The notes beneath the pieces were generated by a model. The model was not told where the DNA came from and searched no databases. It was given only the letters and a program-made list of their open reading frames with translations. Shown here in pieces: positions 51,420 through 59,641 of a DNA stretch of 64,000 bases. Position 1 is the stretch's first letter. Every line of letters starts with the position of its first letter. Source of the stretch: Paenibacillus sp. Its GTDB lineage: Bacteria; Bacillota; Bacilli; Paenibacillales; Paenibacillaceae. The position numbers were made by a program, and so were the translations under genes. The stretch is from contig JAILZT010000001.1 in the NCBI GenBank assembly GCA_023512345.1, forward strand, positions 540,084 to 604,083, read 5' to 3'.

Positions 51420-53216
51420 CTATAGGGTTATTATTTTTTCATAACTATGGGTATCACCTTTGGAGTCGGTAAAGTTTATTAACGCCTTCCACTCGCCCTT
51501 TTCGGAAAAATAACGGCCTGCTGCCTCATACGTATACTTGTCGAAGCCTCCATAGCCGTAAGGGTCCGGACCCCCAGATATATACTTAAAGGGGACAGCC
51601 AACGTTATATTTTCCTCACCATTAAAATTGAGCTGAACGTCCACTCCGCTTGGAGCGCCGATTCCGGTTGGCAGCCACACATCCAATTGAAGAGTCTGGC
51701 CCGTATCCTCCTTGAAATTCACTCTCATAGACATATGCGCCGCATCCCCCATAACATGCCAATAGACAGGGGCTGCAGTCAGAGATTTTTCGGGAGGTGG
51801 AGTCGTAGAAAGTGTGCCCGCCAAAACAATTGCGACGATAGCCAAAATGATCTCCACTCGGATCCCCAAAATAAACTTGCTCGGAATTTCCTGATCCTTT
51901 TCGGCAGGGCCGCTCAACAGCATGTTCTTCATTTGCGGAATTAACACCAGTCGGTGGTAAGCGGCAATCAGCAAAATAAATAAAACAATCACTGATTTAG
52001 CCAGAATGAGCCGTCCATAGTCACTCTGCAACAAGGCATTCCAACTTCCGAGCCTTAGTAAGGCAAGAAACATACCACTAGCTGCTATCGCTACTACAGA
52101 AGGTAAAGCTAGGGCAGAAAAGCGTAAAATCACCCTGTTTAATTGCTCTCCGCTCAATCCGATTTGTTTCCTGCTTTGAATAACCGCCAAAATCCCGCCT
52201 AACCCTCCGAACCAAATCGCAGCAGCCCCAATATGCATAACCTGGGAGAAGACTGCATAAACCACACCATTTAAAGCTCCATAGGCATGCCCAGTCATAG
52301 GGAACAGTAAGATCATCACGAATATCGTAAATAGTTTCACTATAAAAGCAGAACGCCCTGCTCCTAAGGTAGCTAACATCAGGATTGCAGCAGCGGCTGG
52401 CCACAGCCAAAAGGCAGCACCAACTAATGTATCCGTTAAAATCTTTTGCACTAGCGTCCAAAGGGTTCCCATACCCGGTCCGCTAAGCTGCTCCGTAAGC
52501 ATTCCTGCTTGCAGAGCACCAGATAATGTAAATATAACGAATACCACAAGGTATAGAACTCTCTCATTGCGCATTGAAAATAGTGGAGGTGTCTCCTCTT
52601 TACGATCCATTCCCCATATCCCATAACGGAAGACAATAAAACCTGCAGCAACTATGGCAGCTAGCACCTCCATCACTCGAAGCACATGATAGAGCGTTCC
52701 CGATGCAATACCGTTCACATCAGGTTCAATCTTATCTACCGTAACCTTCGGAGTAGGCTGAGGCTCTGCAACCTTGGGCGAAGCTGTTGGTGAAGGAGAG
52801 TTCGTGACAACCGCCGCCGCAGCAGTAGGTTTGCTACTAGCTATTGGAGTTGCAGTTGGAGCTACTGTGAATTTAAAAGAGCCCTCCGATACATGCGTAT
52901 CCTCTGAGAGCACTTGGTATTTCACTGTGTAGGTACCTCCAGGAAGTGTTGGAATTTGATAAATCAGCCATCGGTCAGGACCTGTGCTGAGCTTACCAGT
53001 GATCTGCTTCCCAGTGTCATCCTGAACAGTAATTTTACTTAAGTCTGCATTAAATCCTTCACTGTACTGAATCTTGACCTCAGTTGGAGAGTTCTGAAGC
53101 TTGGCATTAGCAACGGGAATCGATTGCTGAACTTTGGCATGGGCGCTGACTGGAGCCGGCAGCCAAAATAGAGTGATCAATAATAAAATAAAAACATTAT
53201 ACATTTGCTTTTTCAT
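51420..53216 (-). CDS. CopC-CopD fusion copper protein (YcnJ-like)
   Basis: A 598-residue exported membrane protein. Signal peptide (about 1-26), CopC domain (about 26-120) starting with the copper-ligand His of the mature N-terminus (AHAKVQQSIP) and containing EDTHVSEGSF, a Pro/Thr linker, then a CopD domain of about eight helices (about 180-480), and an outer C-terminal beta domain (about 490-598). B. subtilis YcnJ has the same layout and works in copper acquisition. The riboswitch lies behind it, so it is not in the B12 regulon. GGGAGGT precedes the ATG. Confidence 0.9.
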   Translation of the reverse strand: MKKQMYNVFILLLITLFWLPAPVSAHAKVQQSIPVANAKLQNSPTEVKIQYSEGFNADLSKITVQDDTGKQITGKLSTGPDRWLIYQIPTLPGGTYTVKYQVLSEDTHVSEGSFKFTVAPTATPIASSKPTAAAAVVTNSPSPTASPKVAEPQPTPKVTVDKIEPDVNGIASGTLYHVLRVMEVLAAIVAAGFIVFRYGIWGMDRKEETPPLFSMRNERVLYLVVFVIFTLSGALQAGMLTEQLSGPGMGTLWTLVQKILTDTLVGAAFWLWPAAAAILMLATLGAGRSAFIVKLFTIFVMILLFPMTGHAYGALNGVVYAVFSQVMHIGAAAIWFGGLGGILAVIQSRKQIGLSGEQLNRVILRFSALALPSVVAIAASGMFLALLRLGSWNALLQSDYGRLILAKSVIVLFILLIAAYHRLVLIPQMKNMLLSGPAEKDQEIPSKFILGIRVEIILAIVAIVLAGTLSTTPPPEKSLTAAPVYWHVMGDAAHMSMRVNFKEDTGQTLQLDVWLPTGIGAPSGVDVQLNFNGEENITLAVPFKYISGGPDPYGYGGFDKYTYEAAGRYFSEKGEWKALINFTDSKGDTHSYEKIITL

Positions 53217-53352
53217 CTGGTTCAGACCTCCCTAACCACACTGGAACATTTTGCAATCAGCTTCACCTTACATGATGAGTTAATTATAAATGACTTTAAT
53301 CACAATTGAATGTGAATATTATGTGTCTCGGGAGTGAATCAGTAGTTAGGCT

Positions 53353-56337
53353 TTATTCAGCAGTAGTATCTGGACTTGCACTAGCTTCCGGAGTTTCGCT
53401 TGATTCCGGTGTCTCGCTTGATTCCGGTGTCTCGCTTGATTCCGGTGCCCCGGTCGATTCTAGTTCGCCAGTCGTATCTGCTTCCAGGTCTGCCAATAGA
53501 CTCAGGGTATAATCCCCTGCCTTAATTATATTTCCCTTTACTAGAGACGCGTTGGGTTCTAATGTGACCACAACTCGGTACGGTGAAGTTGCTATCGGAA
53601 CTGGCGCTCTAACCGGCTCAGTGGAGGCCGCTGAATCATTTTCTTCTCCAGCAGCTTCATTGTCCTCCACAATACTTTCAGCTGAAGGGCTAGCTGTTGG
53701 GACCACGCAGGATTTCGTCGAGGCGGAGACCTGATAAAGCTCACTGACATCCTCAGAGGACTCCACACTAATCTCCGTTGGGTTGAATTCTACACAATCC
53801 TTAGCTTCGGCAAAAGCAAAGACCAACTGACTTTTTGCTTCACCATCACTGTCTAAGATGCTCTTCAAATATACAGCAGCTGCAGCCGACTCTGCTTGTC
53901 CTTCATTTCCAGCTATCGCTGTGGGCAATGGAGTAGCTGTCGGAAGAGCCGTCTCTTTCCCCTCAAGACCTAGAACTCTAACTAATATAAGGGCAACAAT
54001 AATGATAATTCCAAGAATTGAACTGGAGATCAAGAGTTGAAATCGACTGCGGCGTATCCACCGCGCCAGCGGCGAAGCCAATTGTACACGGGCTTCATTG
54101 TATACATTCTGCAGCGCAGGTCCTGCTGCTGCTACATAACTTTTGCGGAAATCGCGATTCTTAAAGGCTTCACGATCGTGGCTTACTAAATACTTCAAGA
54201 TCGCCTTCCGATAGCCCGGTTGCAGCTTCTTATTCGTCAAAGTGAATAATGGGTTGCCTTGGGACCAAGCTAGGAAACGATAGACCGTTTCTTTGTCTGA
54301 GCCTGTTTGGCGCCGGATGAGATCAAGAAGTGCATCATAGTCCAGCGGCCCTCCCTCACGCTCACTGCTGTAATAGAAGGCTAACGGAAGCTGGTCAAAG
54401 GGTTCAACCTTATTTGCCTCCTTCAACCAACGACGGCCGAGCAGCTGCACATCATCCAGTTCCTGAGGAGTCAGTTGGGCAAAAATCTGCACATTCGGCC
54501 CTTCTTCCCCAAACCAACGGTAGGCAGCCCGCAGTACATTCGCTTTACGTTTACTTAGATAATCAAGTGACGGCTGCCAATCCGCAACCTCCTCAGGGTA
54601 ACGTACAAAAGATACCTCGAGCAGCTGCTCTTTGGACATGTTCTCCAGGGATAACTGATTGAGCAGAAAACGGTCTGCCGCTGCTGCCATCAATTGCAAT
54701 AAAGACAGTGTCTCAGAGCGGATACCCGAGCTTTTGCGCCGTTCTTTTTCTGCTTTCAGTACCGTTTCATTGATGGCAGCCACTGCACCTACCGGATCGC
54801 TTTCCCGTTGGAGCTTTTCGAGTAAAAAATCCCGCGCGGCGTCACGGAAAAAGGGCTGCTGGATCGCTTCGGGAAGGAATCGTTCCCAACGCATCACGAA
54901 ACTCATAACATCTGCTGCTCGTCCGGCTGCGCTAAGCCGCTGCTCGATGTAAGGTTCAAATAAGGTTGTCCGAAAAATGGGTTGTGGAAGCAGTTTTGAA
55001 AAAAAGGCTCTGCTAAGCTCATCGTTGCTCTCAACGATACTATATGCCGCACTAACCACATCCTCACGGCCAGCCGCCTGGCTGTTAAGCATTCCGTTGA
55101 TGAAATACTCAACGATTTTACCCTTGTAAGTATGACCCTTCAGCAGAAAATACTCCTTGAAGCCTTCCATAATAGCTGGGACAAGGATCCCCTTTTGCCG
55201 GATCAGATCAAATTCACGGTCGAAACGTTCCAGGAACAAATCGTTCAGCCTTACCTTGGAATCCAACGCACCCTCAGGTCTTAGATATGATAAAATCCCG
55301 CTCAGAACAGCACTTTTATTACTCTCATACAAGGCCTCATTACCCTGCTCAATCTCATAAAAGACAGCTAATTCATTGTAGACCGCCAGAGAGATAAGGC
55401 GCTCTCCGCTCTCTCCTCTGAGCATTTGATCGGCAAAGCGGCCAAAGTCTTCTAACGCGGGCGTATTACGAACTAGTGAATTCCAAGCAAAATCAGCAAA
55501 AGGCTGGCGCTGCTCCGCTAAATCAACATTTCCCGCGCGACCTGACACCAAATCAAACGTAAAATCTTTCTCGATACTGCGATCACCTTGACGCAGAGAA
55601 CCCCGTTCAACAAAAGTAAGATCTATATACTTACGGCTCTTGGGCTCATTGGCGTATGTTATCACACCCAGCCTCCGGCGGAATTCATAAGGCAACGTGC
55701 TGAATAGAATTTCTGTCAGTTCTATTGCCCGAGCAGAAAGCTCAGCAATCGGCACATTCAGTGAGATATAGACCTTCTTTTTACCTGCTATGGAGGTCAT
55801 AAGTGCCTGCAGCATACCCTTGAACATGGTTTCCCCAATACCGAGCGACTGCAATACATCCATCGGTTTGTTACGACTACCTGAGCTGCGGACAGGGATG
55901 GTGTTCAACTCCGGTAAATCAATACCTGGCTCCCCACCCAGCTCTTCGGCGAAATCAGCATGCAGCCAATCTCTGTAACGCTGCAGAATTTCATCGGCTC
56001 TAGCCGCTGGAACTACAAAATTATGAGCGAAAAAGGCGCTTCGCTGCCCCGTAAAATCAACAGCCTGATAACGATTGCGGCCAATAACAGTCTCTCCACT
56101 TTCCGTATGAAAAAGATGCAGAGCAGACGGATACTGTGACTCGTCTTTTTCGCCGCGGCTTGCCAATTCAATCGGTGTATCGTAGACGCAGAAGGGGTGC
56201 AGAATTTTTTTCACAAAATTGTTATCCAAGCTCTCAGACTTCGCTACCGTATCAAAGCCTTCCGCAGAACGATATATCCCCCTGCGCCCCCGAGTGTACA
56301 TTTGCTGGGTAATCGTGGACTCTAAGTAAGCATTCAC
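53353..56337 (-). CDS. GAP1-like GTPase-associated membrane protein
   Basis: A 994-residue protein. The N-terminal region (about 1-150; QQMYTRGRRGIYRSAEGFDT, HNFVVP) matches, from memory, the GAP1-N2 domain of GTPase-associated proteins; the middle (about 150-750) is helical. One membrane helix (about 765-788) is followed by an outer part of about 205 residues with a Cys pair, ending in a low-complexity tail with three ETPESS repeats. Start is GTG 56337, overlapping the GTPase stop by four bases (GTGA), with GGGGAG upstream. It is the last gene of the operon and probably the partner or effector of the GTPase, linking it to the cell surface. Family placement needs a profile search. Confidence 0.75.
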   Translation of the reverse strand: MNAYLESTITQQMYTRGRRGIYRSAEGFDTVAKSESLDNNFVKKILHPFCVYDTPIELASRGEKDESQYPSALHLFHTESGETVIGRNRYQAVDFTGQRSAFFAHNFVVPAARADEILQRYRDWLHADFAEELGGEPGIDLPELNTIPVRSSGSRNKPMDVLQSLGIGETMFKGMLQALMTSIAGKKKVYISLNVPIAELSARAIELTEILFSTLPYEFRRRLGVITYANEPKSRKYIDLTFVERGSLRQGDRSIEKDFTFDLVSGRAGNVDLAEQRQPFADFAWNSLVRNTPALEDFGRFADQMLRGESGERLISLAVYNELAVFYEIEQGNEALYESNKSAVLSGILSYLRPEGALDSKVRLNDLFLERFDREFDLIRQKGILVPAIMEGFKEYFLLKGHTYKGKIVEYFINGMLNSQAAGREDVVSAAYSIVESNDELSRAFFSKLLPQPIFRTTLFEPYIEQRLSAAGRAADVMSFVMRWERFLPEAIQQPFFRDAARDFLLEKLQRESDPVGAVAAINETVLKAEKERRKSSGIRSETLSLLQLMAAAADRFLLNQLSLENMSKEQLLEVSFVRYPEEVADWQPSLDYLSKRKANVLRAAYRWFGEEGPNVQIFAQLTPQELDDVQLLGRRWLKEANKVEPFDQLPLAFYYSSEREGGPLDYDALLDLIRRQTGSDKETVYRFLAWSQGNPLFTLTNKKLQPGYRKAILKYLVSHDREAFKNRDFRKSYVAAAGPALQNVYNEARVQLASPLARWIRRSRFQLLISSSILGIIIIVALILVRVLGLEGKETALPTATPLPTAIAGNEGQAESAAAAVYLKSILDSDGEAKSQLVFAFAEAKDCVEFNPTEISVESSEDVSELYQVSASTKSCVVPTASPSAESIVEDNEAAGEENDSAASTEPVRAPVPIATSPYRVVVTLEPNASLVKGNIIKAGDYTLSLLADLEADTTGELESTGAPESSETPESSETPESSETPEASASPDTTAE
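53393..53450. repeat. 18-bp minisatellite in the GAP1-like gene
   Basis: Three head-to-tail copies of TCGCTTGATTCCGGTGTC, the last one changed at its end, encode the ETPESS repeats in the extracellular tail. Copy number is likely to vary between strains without shifting the frame. Confidence 0.85.
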
Positions 56338-57596
56338 GGACCGTCGCTCCCCTCAATAAAGCCAAGCTTGTGCAACAGCCAAATAAATGGCTCATCCACA
56401 CGAATGGGGCTGACGACACCCTCTACCTTTTGATTCACCGGATTACTACCCAGTGCGGATACAGCGAAATAGCCGGTATTGGAAAAATACACATCCATCG
56501 TATCTTTAAAAGGACGATCCACTTTACCGATAAACCGGCGAATTTCACCGTCAATATTGTGATACTCATCCAAATTCAGCGTCTTTCGGTGCACATAGTT
56601 GTTGAACACATTACTGTTCGATTTGATATAATCGCCTTCCTCATCCTTGAGAGAATGCAGCATATCGCTTTTGGCAAGCACTACTGCTGTCGGAATATCC
56701 GTTTTGCTCTTCTCCTGATAGGCGATAAAGTCACCGAACATGGTCAGTACCACATCACGCGGCTCATCATACTGCGATACCCATTCTCCAGGGCGATCCC
56801 CAATGTTAATGTGGATTTTCTCACGGATGGAGCGGATTTGCAGCGGATCTACCATGAACAGAATTCCTGCCGAGTTCTTGATATGCTGTCCGTGCAGCCC
56901 CAGATAATCCTGATCGACCATCCCTTCCCCTGCCACATCGAAAAAGACAAGCGTAAGCGGCGGCTTCTGCTCATCCTTGAACACAAATTGAAAAATAAAC
57001 GGCTCCTGCATTCTTTCCTTCTGCGTGGAAGCGAGCAAATCTCCGCGTTCGAACAAGGGCTCTTCGTACAGCGTACGAAATTTGCGGCTAATCTCGGCGT
57101 TAAGCGGCATACAGGCAGCGTCAAAATGACCCGCAGTTGTATGCTGCAGCGTATGAATCAAAGAGGTCATGTACACCGATTTCCCAACCTGCGACGCACC
57201 AATAATGGAAATAATATTGCTCGGCACCTTGCCTGCGGTAATCGGAAGCTCATTGTGACACGATGGACACAGCCGTCTGCGCGTAAGCACCCCGTAGCGG
57301 TCCGTAAGGCCAGTTAGTACATGATCGGTAAAATGGTGATATTCTTCCGGGATATCAACAGGCTTAATAATCGCTTCTATATCGTCTACCGAATCCAGGC
57401 CAAACCGCTGCCGGTATTTGTTCAGGGCATCATCTTCACCGAGCGCGTAATTCTCATCGTCCTCCCGGCTATGCATAGCCCGAAATACAACTTCCTCCGG
57501 CGAAAATTTAGTGAAGCAATAGGGACATACAATATCATAAAAAAGCGGCCTTGGCGCCGGCTGATTTTTCTTCATGAAGCGGCTAAAAAATGACAT
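56334..57596 (-). CDS. Zinc-ribbon GTPase of a conflict-type system (DO-GTPase-like)
   Basis: A 420-residue cytoplasmic protein. Two CxxC knuckles (C24/C27 in CPYC; C110/C113 in CPSC) form a zinc ribbon interrupted by about 80 residues. A P-loop NTPase follows: G133-S140 GASQVGKS (G1), DVAGEG (G3, with Gly-Glu as in GTPases), and VVLAKSDML (G4-like). Long inserts separate these. The layout fits the double-GTPase-type proteins found beside GAP1 genes, as far as memory allows. AAGGAGG before ATG 57596 decides the start over 20 upstream codons. Probably the nucleotide switch of the six-gene operon, acting with the GAP1-like protein encoded directly after it. Confidence 0.8.
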   Translation of the reverse strand: MSFFSRFMKKNQPAPRPLFYDIVCPYCFTKFSPEEVVFRAMHSREDDENYALGEDDALNKYRQRFGLDSVDDIEAIIKPVDIPEEYHHFTDHVLTGLTDRYGVLTRRRLCPSCHNELPITAGKVPSNIISIIGASQVGKSVYMTSLIHTLQHTTAGHFDAACMPLNAEISRKFRTLYEEPLFERGDLLASTQKERMQEPFIFQFVFKDEQKPPLTLVFFDVAGEGMVDQDYLGLHGQHIKNSAGILFMVDPLQIRSIREKIHINIGDRPGEWVSQYDEPRDVVLTMFGDFIAYQEKSKTDIPTAVVLAKSDMLHSLKDEEGDYIKSNSNVFNNYVHRKTLNLDEYHNIDGEIRRFIGKVDRPFKDTMDVYFSNTGYFAVSALGSNPVNQKVEGVVSPIRVDEPFIWLLHKLGFIEGSDGP

Positions 57597-57662
57597 TTTT
57601 TCTTTCCTCCTTAAAGCATACTTCGCAGCGTTCTTCCCGATTGGATTACTGTCCAAGTGTCA

Positions 57663-58298
57663 TTACTCTGGCACCAGCTCGTAATAGAGCCCGTATTTGC
57701 GCCCATCCGTGAAATAAATACGTACAAAATCATCCTTGCCGATCTCAATAGGTGGCAAATGGTTGCGTCCGGCAGCGAAATCCTGCACAAAAGGGAAGAT
57801 GATTCCGTCGTCTTTGCCGGCAGGGTACCCGCCTCTCTTTTTGACATAGCAGAGAACGTCCCTAGCCACTGGCACTTCCGCCGTAATCGCCATATGTACA
57901 GTTTTAGCCTTTTGGAATAATCCCTTTTTGTGAAGGATGGAATAATAGATCCGAGCCTTGCCTGCGCTGACGACAATACGATTGTCACCCTCCGGCTGTC
58001 TTACTAATACGGGCTGCCCATTCTCTGAGAGACGAGCAAATATGGTATAGGATACTAGACCAATATCATCCAATCGGTCCCTGTACCCATTATTGGCCTT
58101 GTATTCTTCACGCGTGTACAGCTTCAACCCATGGGGTGGAAGATCCGGGTTCCCCGGGTCCTCCGCAGCAGCCTTATGAATACATACCGCCTGCACACCG
58201 TCCGGCCAGCGCCATCTTAATGTGCAGAAACGATCCTCCACCCGGGAAGTCACGTCACTAATTACCGGCGTAGAGCCATCAATCTCGGTGTACCTCAT
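57663..58298 (-). CDS. Beta-rich protein of unknown function in the GTPase operon
   Basis: A 211-residue soluble protein without signal peptide. Predicted mostly beta; the first part (STPVISDVTSRVEDRFCTLRW and on) resembles fibronectin-III-like sandwiches, and a second similar module may follow (about 105-211; IVVSAGKARIYYSI). No enzyme motif is seen. GAAAGGAG precedes the ATG. It sits between the vWA and GTPase genes and is probably an adaptor of that complex. Confidence 0.7.
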   Translation of the reverse strand: MRYTEIDGSTPVISDVTSRVEDRFCTLRWRWPDGVQAVCIHKAAAEDPGNPDLPPHGLKLYTREEYKANNGYRDRLDDIGLVSYTIFARLSENGQPVLVRQPEGDNRIVVSAGKARIYYSILHKKGLFQKAKTVHMAITAEVPVARDVLCYVKKRGGYPAGKDDGIIFPFVQDFAAGRNHLPPIEIGKDDFVRIYFTDGRKYGLYYELVPE

Positions 58299-58322
58299 GA
58301 CAACAAACTCCTTTCAACTCCG

Positions 58323-59600
58323 CTAAAATCCTTTGCTGCTCCGATCTCTTCTCGGTGTCGGGAAATGATCCGATCCTGGCGTTTGCGATGCTGCATTCTT
58401 CTGGCCTCTCCGGGAGAGCCGCCCTTCCCCAATGGGAACCACCATGGTAAACAATCCAATAATCGCCGCTAAAATAAGAACAGCAATCAATCGTATAATG
58501 ACATCGAAGAAGGAATGCCCACTTAGACCAAACTCAAGAATAAGACCGGCGAACAAACCGGATACGCCCCCGCCTAGACCGAAGCTTTTAGCCAGATAAC
58601 GGTTGTCGAACATGATTCCTAGACCGAGGCCCAGCGCTGCACCAATTAAAATAAGAGATAAGATACGCACTGCCGCATAATAGGGACTATCCGCTGTGGC
58701 ATCACTCCGCTCTGTGACGAGCGTCCGGTCTCCCAATCGTTCATAGATTTGCTGGAACACATCACCTAAAAGATTAGCATCCGTAACATCGTAATATTGC
58801 CCGCCTGTTGTTGTTGCAATATCCTGCAGCAGGTAAGATCCAGACGGATCTTCCAGCCCAAGACCAATCGTATTCACCTTAATCCCGAGATCCAGATACT
58901 CCTGTAATTCCCGTGAGGTATCAAATTCACTGAACCCGTCTGACAGCAATATAACCATTGCCCCCCGACCTGCTGCTTCTTCACTATTCATCACGTTCAT
59001 TGCTTCTGAAAGAGCGCCGCTAATATTCGTACCGCCTTCAGTGGTTTGTAAATTAGCAATAGCTGAGGAAACCTGCTCTACATCTGCTGGTTTTGCAAGA
59101 GAAGTCAGTGGCTGAGCAACCCTCGCATCATCGCTAAAAGTCAGAACCGCCACATGATTATCCTTATCCATGCTTCTTACCAATGCTTGTGCAGCTGTAT
59201 ATCGACTGTTATTGGGATCACTTTGCATCATGCTGCCGGAATCATCAATAACCATCACTACATTCTTAATCGGCTTAGCTCCTCCAAAGTTCAGCTCATA
59301 GACGAACTCTGTCACCGCTCCGATTCCAAACATCAGAACTAATGTAGCCGGAAGAAGTCTCCACGACAAACCCAAATATCGCTGTTTCCAAGACGCTCCA
59401 TTCAGCCGTGGAGATACCATTTCCGCAAGCAGACAGCCCAGTCCGACGCAAATACCTACTACCGCAAAATAACCACCGATAAGGAGTATTGAAGGAATCT
59501 CGCCAAGCCAACGAGCCAGAAGGATTTCTCCAACTACAAATGATATCCCACCGCCGATTAAACTAAAGAAAAGTAAAAGAACATTAATTTTACGCTGCAT
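58323..59600 (-). CDS. Membrane vWA-domain protein of the GTPase operon
   Basis: A 425-residue protein: three N-terminal helices (about 5-105), a von Willebrand A domain (about 115-290) with intact metal-dependent adhesion site (VIDDSGSMM, GGTNIS, LLSDGFSEFD), three or more C-terminal helices (about 305-395), and a basic cytoplasmic tail. The topology puts the vWA domain on one face of the membrane between two helical bundles. vWA domains assemble protein complexes with divalent metal. Good ribosome binding site (GGAAAGGAAG). Confidence 0.88.
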   Translation of the reverse strand: MQRKINVLLLFFSLIGGGISFVVGEILLARWLGEIPSILLIGGYFAVVGICVGLGCLLAEMVSPRLNGASWKQRYLGLSWRLLPATLVLMFGIGAVTEFVYELNFGGAKPIKNVVMVIDDSGSMMQSDPNNSRYTAAQALVRSMDKDNHVAVLTFSDDARVAQPLTSLAKPADVEQVSSAIANLQTTEGGTNISGALSEAMNVMNSEEAAGRGAMVILLSDGFSEFDTSRELQEYLDLGIKVNTIGLGLEDPSGSYLLQDIATTTGGQYYDVTDANLLGDVFQQIYERLGDRTLVTERSDATADSPYYAAVRILSLILIGAALGLGLGIMFDNRYLAKSFGLGGGVSGLFAGLILEFGLSGHSFFDVIIRLIAVLILAAIIGLFTMVVPIGEGRLSRRGQKNAASQTPGSDHFPTPRRDRSSKGF

Positions 59601-59641
59601 ATCTCACACTTCCTTTCCGTAGAGAATTTACGAACCACCCA

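Noticed and set aside
56370-57317. 315-codon plus-strand frame opposite the GTPase gene
   Set aside because: Antisense shadow: the GTPase frame has clear motifs and a strong start; the antisense product has no recognisable features.
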